Part shown: positions 8,090-18,100 of the stretch, piece after piece | How the letters are laid out: each line of letters begins with the position of its first letter | Position numbering within the stretch: the first letter of the stretch is position 1 | Assembly: GCF_009208075.1 (NCBI RefSeq) | Contig: NZ_WFKJ01000014.1 | Location: 1-56,961, forward strand | Direction of reading: 5' to 3' | Length of the DNA: 56,961 nucleotides | Origin: Poseidonibacter ostreae | GTDB taxonomy: Bacteria; Campylobacterota; Campylobacteria; Campylobacterales; Arcobacteraceae | The notes under the pieces: model-generated | What the model was told of the DNA's origin: nothing | What the model saw: only the letters and a program-made list of their open reading frames with translations | Databases searched by the model: none | Made by a program: the position numbers and the translations under genes

Positions 8090-9345
8090 TACTTAGTTCA
8101 CTTATATTTCTTGTAACTCTTATTTTTGTAATCTGGCAACCAAAAGATTTACAAATAGGAACTACTGCTGTTATTGGAGCAATTGTTGCTTTAGTTTTAG
8201 GTGTAGTAAGTTTTTCAGATGTTCTAATAGTTACTGATATTGTATGGGACGCAACACTTTCTTTTATTGGAATTATAATTTTATCTATGGTTTTAGATGA
8301 GATTGGATTCTTTGAATGGTGTGCTTTAAAAATGGCAAAGTTTTCAAATGGAAGTGGAAAGAAGATGTTTATTTATTCTATTTTATTGGGTGCTTTTGTA
8401 TCTGCACTTTTTGCAAATGATGGAGCGGCACTTATTTTAACTCCTATCTTACTTGCAAAAATGAGAATATTAAAACTAAATATGAAATCAATCATTGCTT
8501 TTTTACTTGCAGGTGGATTTATCTCTGATAGTGCATCATTACCTTTAGTATTTTCAAACCTTACTAATATTGTAACTGCAAACTATTTTGATATAGGCTT
8601 TTCTGAGTATATTTCAAATATGTTAATTCCATATATTGTGAGTGTATTTATATCTATTGTTTTCTTATGGATTCTATTACGAAAAGATATTCCTAAAACT
8701 GTGGATATCTCACTTTTAAAAGAGCCATCAAGTGTAATTAAAAATCATACTTTATTTAAATTATCTTGGGCTTTTTTAGCACTTTTAATCGTAGGATATT
8801 TTATTGGTGATGCTTATGATTTACCAGTTGCAGTATTTGCCCTTGGTGGTGGAGTAATATTTTTAATCATTGCAACTATGTTTAAAACAGTTGAGCCTGT
8901 TCGTATTATAAAAGAAGCACCTTGGCAAGTTGTATGGTTTAGTATTGGACTATATATAGTTGTATATGGTTTAAAAAATGCAGGTCTTACTGATTATCTA
9001 GCTTTAATTTTACAAGATTTAAGCACTCGTAGTGATACTGTTGCAATTGTAGGAACTGGATTTATAGCAGCATTTTTATCTGCAATTATGAATAATATGC
9101 CAACAGTTATGATTATGGATATAGCACTTCAAGATATTCCAAATCAAGCTTTAGCTTATGCAAATATTATTGGTTGTAACTTAGGACCTAAAATGACACC
9201 ATTTGGTTCATTAGCTACTTTACTTTGGTTACATGTATTAGCAAAAAAAGGTGTAAATATTTCATTTGCACAATATAGTAAATTTGGTCTAATAATTACA
9301 CCACCAGTTTTACTAGTAGTATTATTATCACTAGCGTGGTTGTAA
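8086..9345 (+). CDS. arsB: Arsenite efflux permease ArsB
   Basis: A 419-residue, roughly 12-segment inner-membrane transporter of the ArsB/NhaD superfamily. It resembles E. coli ArsB along its length: FVIWQPKDLQIG near the start, GFFEWCALKMAKFSNG, SALFANDGAALILTPI, NMPTVMIMDIAL and the C-terminal GPKMTPFGSLATLLWLHVL. It expels arsenite or antimonite using the proton gradient. It overlaps the cyclotransferase by 4 bases, indicating coupling. No arsA ATPase is present, so export should be gradient-driven. Confidence 0.94.
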   Translation: MILSSLIFLVTLIFVIWQPKDLQIGTTAVIGAIVALVLGVVSFSDVLIVTDIVWDATLSFIGIIILSMVLDEIGFFEWCALKMAKFSNGSGKKMFIYSILLGAFVSALFANDGAALILTPILLAKMRILKLNMKSIIAFLLAGGFISDSASLPLVFSNLTNIVTANYFDIGFSEYISNMLIPYIVSVFISIVFLWILLRKDIPKTVDISLLKEPSSVIKNHTLFKLSWAFLALLIVGYFIGDAYDLPVAVFALGGGVIFLIIATMFKTVEPVRIIKEAPWQVVWFSIGLYIVVYGLKNAGLTDYLALILQDLSTRSDTVAIVGTGFIAAFLSAIMNNMPTVMIMDIALQDIPNQALAYANIIGCNLGPKMTPFGSLATLLWLHVLAKKGVNISFAQYSKFGLIITPPVLLVVLLSLAWL

Positions 9346-9381
9346 GAAAATAAATTAATCTAAAATAAAAAAGGATAAAAA

Positions 9382-9795
9382 ATGCAAAATAAATCAGACA
9401 AAAAGGTTTTAATTTTATGTACAGGAAACTCTTGCAGAAGTATAATAGCTGAAGCACTTATAAATGCAAAGTTAGATCGTATAAGTTCAGATTCATCAGG
9501 GGTGAAAGCTAGTGGTAGAGTTAATCCAAATGCAAAGAAATTACTAGAGCAAAAAGGTATATGGAAAGAAGAATATCACTCAAAAGTGATTGATGAGGTA
9601 ATTGAAAATACTTATGATTTAGTAGTTACTGTTTGTGATAATGCACATGAAACTTGTCCAATGTTCCCAAATGCAACTAAAGTAATTCATGTAAGTTTTG
9701 AAGATCCAGATGGAAAAGGTTTTGAAGCATTTGAAGATACATATAAAGAAATAGAAGAGCTTTTACTTCCAAAAGTTGTAGAGGCTTTAAAATAA
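9382..9795 (+). CDS. arsC: Arsenate reductase, low-molecular-weight phosphatase (thioredoxin-linked) type
   Basis: A 137-residue enzyme reducing As(V) to As(III) for ArsB. The P-loop is CTGNSCRS with Cys13 and Cys18. Cys85 and Cys92 in VCDNAHETCP are spaced as Cys82/Cys89 of the Staphylococcus pI258 ArsC, so the full three-cysteine relay is present and electrons should come from thioredoxin. It lies 36 bases after arsB with an AAAAAGGA site. The thioredoxin-like protein at the end of the operon is a possible donor. Confidence 0.93.
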   Translation: MQNKSDKKVLILCTGNSCRSIIAEALINAKLDRISSDSSGVKASGRVNPNAKKLLEQKGIWKEEYHSKVIDEVIENTYDLVVTVCDNAHETCPMFPNATKVIHVSFEDPDGKGFEAFEDTYKEIEELLLPKVVEALK

Positions 9796-9809
9796 TAAAA
9801 AGGCAAAAA

Positions 9810-10724
9810 ATGAAATCTTTTATATATATACTTTTACTTCTATCTTTTAATTTATATGCCAATGTGTATAAATTAAAAGTTGTTAATGTGACTTCAAACA
9901 TAGATTGTTATATTGGAGATTTGAACCCTCCAACAAAAGAAAACAAAGGATTTGTATCAAATGTTTGTACAGTTGATATTGGAGATTCTATAGTAGTAAT
10001 TGATGCAGGTCCTACATATGTTTTTGCAAAAGAGTTAAATGAGTTAATAAAAAAGAAGTATGCAAAAGATGTATCTTATGTAATAGTTACAAATTTTCAT
10101 GATGATAGGTATACTGGAGCTTCTTTTTATAAAGAAAAGAATATTCCTATTATTGCTCATAAAACTATTGTGCAAGAGCTAAAAGAAAACCCTGATAAGT
10201 TTAATAGAATTCCAAAAATTACTTCAAAAGAAGAGTATTCAAAATCAAAAGTTGTAGAAGCTGATATTTTTACTAATGATAAGTATGTAATCAAAGGTAA
10301 AAAATTTAATATTGAGGTATTAAAATTAAGCCAAGGTGCAAATAGTGTTTCAGATATTGCGGTTTATATTCCAAAAGAAGAGTTTATTTTTACTGGAAAT
10401 ATAGTATTTAATGGAAGAATGATTAAATATGCAAAATATTCAAATATAAATGAATGGATAAAAGCCTTAGAAAAACTTGAAAAAATGAATGTTAAGTATG
10501 TGATGGGTGGACATGGAAAAGAGTTTGATAAAACTTCTTATAAGCCAACATTAGAATACTTAAGAGTTTTAAAACAAAGTGTAACAAAAGCTTACGATGA
10601 TGAGGTTGATGTAGAGGATATTTATAATTATGTAGATGATAAAAAATTTTCATATTATGATCACTATAAAACTATAGCTCCTTTGAATGCAAAAACTTTA
10701 TACGATCAATTAGAGTGGGAATAA
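9810..10724 (+). CDS. Exported metallo-beta-lactamase-fold protein with altered metal ligands
   Basis: A 304-residue protein with an N-terminal signal peptide (residues 1-17, ending NLYA), so probably periplasmic. The MBL fold is visible from IVVIDAGPT (residues ~61-69) to MGGHGKEF. The metal motif normally HxHxDH reads NFHDDR at residues 95-100: the first and last histidines are Asn and Arg, His97 and Asp99 remain. The later FTGD aspartate is Asn (FTGNIVF). A standard two-zinc hydrolase is therefore unlikely. Its place between arsC and the permease, 14 and 12 bases from its neighbours, ties it to the arsenic operon; its role is unknown. Confidence 0.72.
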   Translation: MKSFIYILLLLSFNLYANVYKLKVVNVTSNIDCYIGDLNPPTKENKGFVSNVCTVDIGDSIVVIDAGPTYVFAKELNELIKKKYAKDVSYVIVTNFHDDRYTGASFYKEKNIPIIAHKTIVQELKENPDKFNRIPKITSKEEYSKSKVVEADIFTNDKYVIKGKKFNIEVLKLSQGANSVSDIAVYIPKEEFIFTGNIVFNGRMIKYAKYSNINEWIKALEKLEKMNVKYVMGGHGKEFDKTSYKPTLEYLRVLKQSVTKAYDDEVDVEDIYNYVDDKKFSYYDHYKTIAPLNAKTLYDQLEWE

Positions 10725-10736
10725 AAAAGGATACTT

Positions 10737-11678
10737 ATGTGGAAAGATTTTGTTGATTATTTAACTTATGAACTTTGGAGTTTAGAAGGTCATTTAGGTG
10801 AAGCTATAAACTTTTTTATTTATGATACGATAAAGATATTTTTTCTTTTAATTGTAATTATTTATATTGTAAGCTTTTTAAGAAGTTTTTTCCCTGTAGA
10901 AAAGGTAAGAGATTATTTAAGTGGAAAACATAAGTTAATAGGTCATATTTCAGCAGCTTTTTTTGGAATGCTAACACCTTTTTGTTCATGTTCTGCAATA
11001 CCTTTATTTTTAGGTTTCTTGCAAGCTAGGATTCCTTTGGGAGTTACTTTTTCATATTTAATCTCTGCACCACTTAGTGATGCAGTTGTAATTGCCTTAC
11101 TATTTTCACTTTTTGGATGGAAGATAACACTGCTTTATATTTCTTGTGCTTTACTTATTGCAATAGTTGCAGGCTTAGTAATTGGAAGTATGAACTTAGA
11201 GAAAGAAGTATTAATTGAAGTTAAACCTGCATCTTGTTGTAATTCCCAAGAAGAAGGAAGTACTTTTAAAGCAAGAGTAAAAGAAGCTTGGGAAGCTACA
11301 CTTGACATCTTTAAAAAAATATATCCTTATGTAATAGTTGGTATTGCAATTGGCGCTTTTATACATGGATATGTTCCAGCAGAGACTATTGCAAAATATG
11401 CAGGTGGTAACTCTTGGTATGCTCCAATTCTAGGAGTTGCTATGGGAATTCCAATGTATTCAAGTGCTGCAGGTATGATTCCACTTATTGAAGTTTTAAC
11501 TTCAAAAGGAATGCTGCTTGGAACTGCATTATCATTTATGATGGCTGTTGTTGCTCTTAGTCTTCCTGAAGCTATGATTTTAAAAAGAGTAATGTCTCTT
11601 AAACTTATCTCAATATTCTTTGGGATTGTTGGAAGTGCAATACTTTTAGTTGGATATATATTTAACGCGATTTTATAA
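10737..11678 (+). CDS. DUF318/UPF0718-type permease (ArsP-like)
   Basis: A 313-residue membrane protein with about eight hydrophobic segments and the signature TPFCSCSAIPLFLG near residue 82, repeated in degenerate form as GIPMYSSAAGMIPL near residue 240. This family includes ArsP, the organoarsenical exporter described in Campylobacter, as well as uncharacterised permeases. A hydrophilic loop near residue 165 carries ASCCN, a possible metalloid-binding pair. In an ars operon, export of trivalent arsenicals is plausible, but I do not assign arsP because close relatives have other or unknown substrates. Confidence 0.82.
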   Translation: MWKDFVDYLTYELWSLEGHLGEAINFFIYDTIKIFFLLIVIIYIVSFLRSFFPVEKVRDYLSGKHKLIGHISAAFFGMLTPFCSCSAIPLFLGFLQARIPLGVTFSYLISAPLSDAVVIALLFSLFGWKITLLYISCALLIAIVAGLVIGSMNLEKEVLIEVKPASCCNSQEEGSTFKARVKEAWEATLDIFKKIYPYVIVGIAIGAFIHGYVPAETIAKYAGGNSWYAPILGVAMGIPMYSSAAGMIPLIEVLTSKGMLLGTALSFMMAVVALSLPEAMILKRVMSLKLISIFFGIVGSAILLVGYIFNAIL

Positions 11679-11696
11679 AAATAATAGGAGAAAGAA

Positions 11697-11924
11697 ATGA
11701 AAATAGAAATTTTAGGAACAGGTTGTGCAAAATGTAAAGCCTTAGAAGAAAATGTAAAAAAAGCAGTTGCAGAAGCTGGTATTTTTGCTCAGGTTGAAAA
11801 AGTGGAAGATATTGTTAAAATTATGGATTATGGTGTAATGAATACTCCAGGACTTGTAATAAATGGTGAAGTTAAATCTACTGGAAAACTTTTAAATTCT
11901 GAAGAAATAAAAGTATATTTTTAA
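11697..11924 (+). CDS. Thioredoxin-like small redox-active disulfide protein
   Basis: A 75-residue minimal thioredoxin fold of the TM0996/MTH895 family. The active site is GTGCAKCK (Cys10 and Cys13), with a cis-proline region TPGLVING. These proteins are commonly next to DUF318 permease genes. It lies 18 bases after the permease with AGGAGAAAG upstream. It may hand electrons to ArsC or handle thiol chemistry for the permease; either is inferred from position only. Confidence 0.85.
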   Translation: MKIEILGTGCAKCKALEENVKKAVAEAGIFAQVEKVEDIVKIMDYGVMNTPGLVINGEVKSTGKLLNSEEIKVYF

Positions 11925-12043
11925 AAAATAAAGTACTATATATATGATTTTTAGGTCATTTATTATAATATGAAATAATTAATAACTATTTTTAGAAATC
12001 ATTAAAATAATAATAAATTTAATGATAATTAGAAGGAATCATA

Positions 12044-13501
12044 ATGTTTAGTTTTGGAAAAACAGAAGAAGAATCAGCACGTCTTATTGCAATGGAAGAA
12101 AATTATGCAATTATATCATTTAAGCCAAATGGAACAATAATACATGCAAATGATAATTTCTTAAATGTATTAGGTTATAAGCTAAATGAAACAGTTGGTA
12201 ATCATCATAGTATGTTTTGTGATAAAGCATATGCAAGCAGTGAAGAATATAAAAAGTTTTGGGAAAGTTTAGCTAATGGAATATCTCAAATAAATGAATT
12301 TGAAAGATTTACAAAAGACGGTACTTCTGTTTGGATTCAAGCTTCATATACTCCTGTAAAAAATAGTAAGGGAAAAGTAATTCGTGTTGTTAAGTTTGCT
12401 CAAGATATTACAGATGCAAAAAAAGTAATAAATAGTGCAAATCAAGCGATTGATTTAGCAAAAACAGGTATTATGAAACAAACTATACTTGAATCTACTC
12501 AAAATGAAGGAATTGAAAGCCTTAAAAATGGCATCAATGATTTATTTAATATTGTATCTACAAAAGTTGATGGAGATTTAAATAAAATATCTGAAGCTTT
12601 AGAAGCATTCCAAAACCTGAACTTTGAATATAGATTAAATGGAAAGTTAGGAGAGACATCGGAAGGTTTAAATAGTCTTGCTAATGTAATAAATGATATG
12701 TTAGTAGAGAACAAAGCTAATGGATTAACTCTTGATCAAGGTTCAGACTTACTTTTAGCTAATGTTGATAAATTAAATCAAAGTTCAAATGAAGCAGCTG
12801 CAAGTTTAGAAGAAACAGCAGCTGCACTAGAAGAAGTAACTTCAACTGTAAGAAATAATACTGAAAATGTAACAAAAGTGGCTAATAATTCAAATACTGT
12901 TATTAACTCAGCAAACCAAGGTGAAAAACTTGCAAACCAAACAACAGTTGCAATGGATGAAATAAATGTTCAAGTAAACTCAATAAATGAAGCAATTAGT
13001 GTGATTGATCAAATAGCCTTTCAAACAAATATATTAAGTTTAAATGCGGCAGTAGAAGCAGCAACAGCAGGTGAAGCTGGAAAAGGATTTGCTGTTGTTG
13101 CTCAAGAGGTAAGAAATTTAGCTTCTAGAAGTGCTGAAGCTGCAAAAGAGATAAAAGATATAGTAGAAAATGCTAGATCAAAAGCAGATGAAGGTAAAAA
13201 AATAGCTGGAAATATGATAGAAGGATATATAGAGTTAAATAAGAATATTGAAGAAACTACAAACTTAATTGCAGATATTGAAATGTCAAGTAGTCAGCAA
13301 TTAAAAGGGATAGAACAAATAAATACGGCAGTAACTCAACTTGATCAGCAAACTCAACAAAATGCTGTTATTGCTTCAGAAACAAAGAATATAGCAGAAA
13401 TAACAGATAAAATTGCAAAACTTATTGTTTCTAATGCAAATGAAAAAGAGTTCATTGGAAAGAATAAAGTAACAGTAAAAGATATGGGTCTAGAAATTTA
13501 A
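12044..13501 (+). CDS. Soluble methyl-accepting chemotaxis protein with N-terminal PAS domain
   Basis: A 485-residue receptor with no membrane segment. Residues ~20-130 form a PAS domain ([29 protein letters not shown]), Aer-like in type and likely to bind a cofactor such as FAD or haem. The signalling domain hairpin has [31 protein letters not shown], with Thr where many receptors have Arg (AATAGE). It should report a cytosolic signal, perhaps redox or energy state, to CheA/CheW. It stands alone behind a 119-base AT-rich gap, with AGAAGGAAT at good spacing. Confidence 0.92.
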   Translation: MFSFGKTEEESARLIAMEENYAIISFKPNGTIIHANDNFLNVLGYKLNETVGNHHSMFCDKAYASSEEYKKFWESLANGISQINEFERFTKDGTSVWIQASYTPVKNSKGKVIRVVKFAQDITDAKKVINSANQAIDLAKTGIMKQTILESTQNEGIESLKNGINDLFNIVSTKVDGDLNKISEALEAFQNLNFEYRLNGKLGETSEGLNSLANVINDMLVENKANGLTLDQGSDLLLANVDKLNQSSNEAAASLEETAAALEEVTSTVRNNTENVTKVANNSNTVINSANQGEKLANQTTVAMDEINVQVNSINEAISVIDQIAFQTNILSLNAAVEAATAGEAGKGFAVVAQEVRNLASRSAEAAKEIKDIVENARSKADEGKKIAGNMIEGYIELNKNIEETTNLIADIEMSSSQQLKGIEQINTAVTQLDQQTQQNAVIASETKNIAEITDKIAKLIVSNANEKEFIGKNKVTVKDMGLEI

Positions 13502-13515
13502 TAAAAAGAACACAT

Positions 13516-14421
13516 TTGAACGAAAATAGATTAGGGCAAGTATATGCCGTTTTAGCATTTTTATTTTGGGGGGCTATTGCTCCAATTTATTTTAAACAAG
13601 TATCAAGTGTAGAGCCCTTAGAAGTTTTAATACATAGAATATTTTGGTCTTTTATAATTTTAATACCACTACTTTTTATTACAAAACAAGTTGATATTTT
13701 TAAAATTATAATAAAAGATGTTAAGAAATTAAAATACCTTGCTTTTTCTACATTTTTTATCTCCCTTAACTGGCTTGTATTTATTTGGGCTGTTACAAAT
13801 GAAAGAATCATGGAAACTGCATTTGGATACTATATAAACCCTCTTGTTAGTGTGTTTTTAGGATATGTATTTTTTGGTGAGAGAATGACAAGATATCAAA
13901 ATTTTGCTATTTTAATAGCTTTTTTAGCAGTTTTATATCAATTAATATCTTTAGGTTCTCTACCTCTAGTCTCTCTTACTTTAGCACTTAGTTTTGCTTT
14001 TTATGGAATGATAAGAAAGAAAATAAATGTAGGTTCTATTGTAGGACTATTTATAGAAACATTAATATTAATGCCTTTTGCATTATTGGGTATATATTAT
14101 TTAATGATAAATGATAAAATCTCTTTTCTTAACTCAAGTGAATATATAAATATAATGTTAAGCTTAGGTGGAATTATTACAATTACTCCTCTTTTATTAT
14201 TTAATGGAGCAGCTACTAGAATGAAACTATCTACCTTAGGTTTCTTTCAATATCTAGGACCTACTTGTGCTTTTTTACTTGCAATTTTTATTTATAAGGA
14301 AGAGTTTAATAGTGATAAGTTAATTACCTTTTCTCTTATATGGCTGGCCTTAGTTATATTTTCATTAGATTCTTTAAACACAAAGAATAAAAATAAAAAA
14401 AGTAAAGAGTCCAACTCTTGA
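13516..14421 (+). CDS. rarD: RarD family EamA transporter
   Basis: A 301-residue, ten-segment drug/metabolite transporter of the RarD subgroup: VYAVLAFLFWGAIAPIYFK at the start, EVLIHRIFWS, SLNWLVFIWAVTNERIMETAFGYYINPL and LFNGAATRMKLSTLGFFQYLGPT. The substrate is unknown despite the name, which comes from chloramphenicol sensitivity phenotypes. The start is a TTG 14 bases after the MCP stop codon, with a weak AAAAAGAA site. Its stop codon lies inside the -35 region of the next promoter. Confidence 0.88.
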   Translation: MNENRLGQVYAVLAFLFWGAIAPIYFKQVSSVEPLEVLIHRIFWSFIILIPLLFITKQVDIFKIIIKDVKKLKYLAFSTFFISLNWLVFIWAVTNERIMETAFGYYINPLVSVFLGYVFFGERMTRYQNFAILIAFLAVLYQLISLGSLPLVSLTLALSFAFYGMIRKKINVGSIVGLFIETLILMPFALLGIYYLMINDKISFLNSSEYINIMLSLGGIITITPLLLFNGAATRMKLSTLGFFQYLGPTCAFLLAIFIYKEEFNSDKLITFSLIWLALVIFSLDSLNTKNKNKKSKESNS

Positions 14422-14477
14422 CTTTTTAATTAAATTTATCTATACTTTCAAAAGTAAAGAGTTAAACTCTTAACTTT
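14401..14477 (+). promoter_or_regulatory. MerR-gene promoter bracketed by two copies of a palindromic repeat
   Basis: A -35 TTGACT (14418-14423) and -10 TATACT (14441-14446) are separated by 17 bases. Two 25-bp direct repeats flank them at 14401-14425 and 14453-14477, identical at 22 of 25 positions and 52 bp apart. Each contains a perfect dyad, AAGAGT-N3-ACTCTT (14405-14419 and 14457-14471). One covers the -35, the other lies just past the expected start of transcription. This looks like a two-site autorepression operator. Confidence 0.7.
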
Positions 14478-14488
14478 AAGGAATAAAA

Positions 14489-15127
14489 ATGAAAGTTATT
14501 GAAGATAAAAAATACTATAAAATGAGTGAACTAGTTGAAATATCAACTTTGAGTAATCACACAATCTCTTTTTATTATAAAAAGGGATTATTACCAAATA
14601 CTTTAAGTACTTCAAAAAATATGAAATACTATCCAGAAATCACAATAACAGTTTTAAATTTAATTAAATACTTTAAAGATAATCTTAATTTTTCTCTTGA
14701 TTATATCAAAGAGCTTTTTGATTATTATAATATTAATTTTAATGATAGAGCAGATTTAATTTTGCAATCAATTCAAATGATTTCAAGTGAGATAAAAAAT
14801 CCAATATCAAAAAAAGATTTATTAGATTTAAATTTACAAGAGGCGATTAAACTAGATTTAGTTGATAATAAAGATATATATTTTAAAACTGAAGTTGAAG
14901 TTTTGAAAACATTTAGCGAGCTTTTAAAATATGATATCTCAATTGATTTAATAAATGAATATGTAAGTACAAGTAAAAAACTAGCAAGCTTAGAGAGAAA
15001 ACTAAGTACAAAAGTTTTAGAAAAAACTGGCGTGCTTCCAGAAATTTTGGTACTTGATATTTTGAACTCATTTAAGCCATTTATCTTCAATCGTCATACA
15101 ATTGAAGAGTTTAAGAAGGATATGTAA
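14489..15127 (+). CDS. MerR-like transcriptional regulator
   Basis: A 212-residue protein whose first ~75 residues match a MerR-type winged helix: YKMSELVEISTLSNHTISFYYKKGLLP and MKYYPEITITVLNLIKYFKDNLNFSLDYIKELF. The C-terminal 130 residues are helical and not a recognised metal or drug site. The stop codon shares one base with the start of the acyltransferase fusion (TAATG), so it likely controls, and is co-translated with, that membrane-lipid enzyme. The flanking repeats suggest autoregulation. Confidence 0.8.
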   Translation: MKVIEDKKYYKMSELVEISTLSNHTISFYYKKGLLPNTLSTSKNMKYYPEITITVLNLIKYFKDNLNFSLDYIKELFDYYNINFNDRADLILQSIQMISSEIKNPISKKDLLDLNLQEAIKLDLVDNKDIYFKTEVEVLKTFSELLKYDISIDLINEYVSTSKKLASLERKLSTKVLEKTGVLPEILVLDILNSFKPFIFNRHTIEEFKKDM

Positions 15128-18100
15128 TGAAAAAGTTAAAAGATAATTTAAATAATATTTTATTGATAAAATTTGCATTTTTATTTGTTGTATTTTGTAA
15201 TGCTTTAGTTGATGTTTCGCATAAGGTTTTATTACAAAATATAGCGTTTAAAGTTTTTGATGGAAGTGAGCAAGTTATTTGGATATCTATAATAAATGCA
15301 ATGATTATAATACCATTTTTACTTCTATTTACTCTTAGTGGTTATTTATCAGATAAGTATAATAAAAAAGATATTTTAGTTTATGGTGCTGTATCTTCTT
15401 TTGCTTTATCAGTTTTAATGATAATAGCTTACTTTAGTGGTAACTTTTACTTTGCAATGATATCTTTAGTTTTATTAGCAGTTCAAAGTGCAATATATTC
15501 ACCTGCAAAGTTTGGATTAATAATAGATATTTATGGAAAAAAGAATCTAGCTCGAGGTAATTCATCACTTCAATCTATATCTATTATTGCAATTTTATTT
15601 GCAATAGGAGTAGCTTCATATATTTTTGAAAGCTTTTATATCTCAAATGATTTAGGTGCATTAAATACCAAAGAAGAGTTACTAACTGCAATATTACCTT
15701 TGACTTACTATATCTTGCCTATAGCTTTTTTAGAGATGATTGTTTCACTTTTTATTTTACGTAAATTAAAAACTTCATATAGAAAAAATGATACCTTAGC
15801 AATTAATAAAAAAGAGTGGTTTCAAGGTAAGCTTTTAATAAAAAATATCAAAACAATATCTTCAAATAATGTAATATTTTTATCTGTTATTGGCTTGTCA
15901 ATCTTTTGGGGAATCTCACAAGGTTTAATGGCAGTATTTCCATCATTTGCAAAGCAGTATTTAGAAGTTACAAATGTATTTGTTATAAATGGAGTAATTG
16001 CGTGTTCGGGAATTGGAATTGCAATTGGAGCATTTATATATTCAAAGGTTTCTAAAAACTATATAGAAATAGGAACAATTCCAATTGCTGCATTTGGGAT
16101 GGCAATAATGGTTTACATTTCTACAATTGTACAAACTCCATTTTTTTTAGCAATGACATTTTTACTATTTGGTATTTTTGGTGGATTATTTGTAGTTCCT
16201 TTAAATGCTCTAATACAGTTTAATGCAAATAAAAAGATTTTAGGAACTGTATTAGCTGGAAATAATTGGTTCCATTCTTTATCTATGTTTCTTATGCTAA
16301 GTATTACAACTATAGTTTCTTTTTATAATCTTGACCCACTAAATACAATATATTTAATACTATTTATTACAATTTTAGGAGCAAGTTATACTGTATTAAA
16401 ATTTCCTCAATCAATGATTTTACTATTTCTAAAAATGGTTGTTGGTTTAAAATATAAATTGGAAGTAAATGGAATTAAAAATATACCTTCAAGTGGTGGA
16501 GTTTTACTTTTAGGGAATCATGTTTCATGGATTGATTGGGCTGTTATTTTAATGAGTGTACCACGTGAAGTAAAGTTTGTAATGGAAAAATCAATTTATA
16601 ACAAGTGGTATCTAAACTGGTTACTAAAAATGTTTAATGCTATTCCAATTTCAGGGGCTTCTAGTAAAAGTACAATGCAATTAGTTGCTAAAGAGTTAGA
16701 TAAAGGAAATGTAGTTGTACTTTTTCCTGAGGGGAATATTACAAGAAATGGTCATTTAGGAGAATTCAAAAGAGGTTTTGAATTAATTTTAAAACAGACA
16801 AATTCGGATGTTAGAGTTGTCTCTTTTTATATTAGAGGTTTATGGGAATCAATGTTCTCAAGAGCTAATAAAAAATTAAAAAAATCATATAGAACAAATA
16901 CAGTAACTGTATCTTTTTCAAAATCAATGAAAAAAGAAAAGGCAAATATTTCTCTTATTAAAAAAGAAGTATTAGCCTTATCTACAATATCATGGAAACA
17001 ACATATTTCAAACTTAGGTACGATTAGTGAAACAATTTTTGATAAGTTAAAAGAAGTTTCAACTGAAATGATTATGGCAGATTCAACTGGTTTAGAATTA
17101 AGTGGTAATAAGTTTTTAACTGTATCTATACTATTTAAAAACTTATTAGAAAAAAAGGTAAAAGGGCAAAATATTGGTTTATTAATTCCCTCAACTTGTG
17201 CCGGAGCTTTTATAAATAATTCTATTTTAATGATGGGAAAAACTGCAGTTAATTTAAATTATACTTCTGAAGTAGAGTCTTTAAAGCAAGCTGTTAAAAA
17301 AGCAGAAGTAAAAACAATAGTTGCAAGTTTAAAGTTTGTAGAAAAACTAAAAAGTAAAGGAATTGATATCTCTTCTTTATTTGATTTAGTTGAAGTGATT
17401 TATCTTGAAGATTTGAAAAAAGAGATTACAAAATCAAGTGGATTACTTACTCTTTTAAGTGTAAAGTTTCTACCTAGTTTTATTTTAAAGTCAATACATT
17501 TAAAAAAGATTAAAAAAGATGATACTGTTTTAATTTTATTTTCATCAGGAAGTGAAGGGACGCCAAAAGGTATTGAGTTAAGTAGTGATAATGTTCTTGG
17601 AAATTCACAGCAAATTGCAAATGTTTTAAATGTAAATGATGAGGATATTTTTGTAGGTTCACTTCCTATTTTTCATGCCTTTGGAATAGTTGTTACTACA
17701 TTTTTACCTTTAATTGAGGGAATTAAATGTGTTGCACATCCAGATCCAACTGATGGGTTAGGTTTAGGAAAGTTAATACATAAGTATAAAGCAACAATAC
17801 TTACTGGAACATCTACATTCTTTAGACTTTATACTAAAAATCCTAAGGTTAATCCTTTGATGTTTGAAAGTTTAAGATTAACTGTTGCAGGTGCTGAAAA
17901 ACTTAGATCTGATGTAAGATTAGAGTTTAAAAAGAAGTTTGGAAAAGATATTTTAGAAGGCTTTGGTACAACAGAAACAACACCAGTTACTTCTTGTAAT
18001 TTACCTGATGTTTTAACACCTGATTATATAGTTCAAAAGGGAAATAAAGTAGGAACAGTAGGTATGGCATTACCTGGAACTTTTATCAAAATAGTTGACC

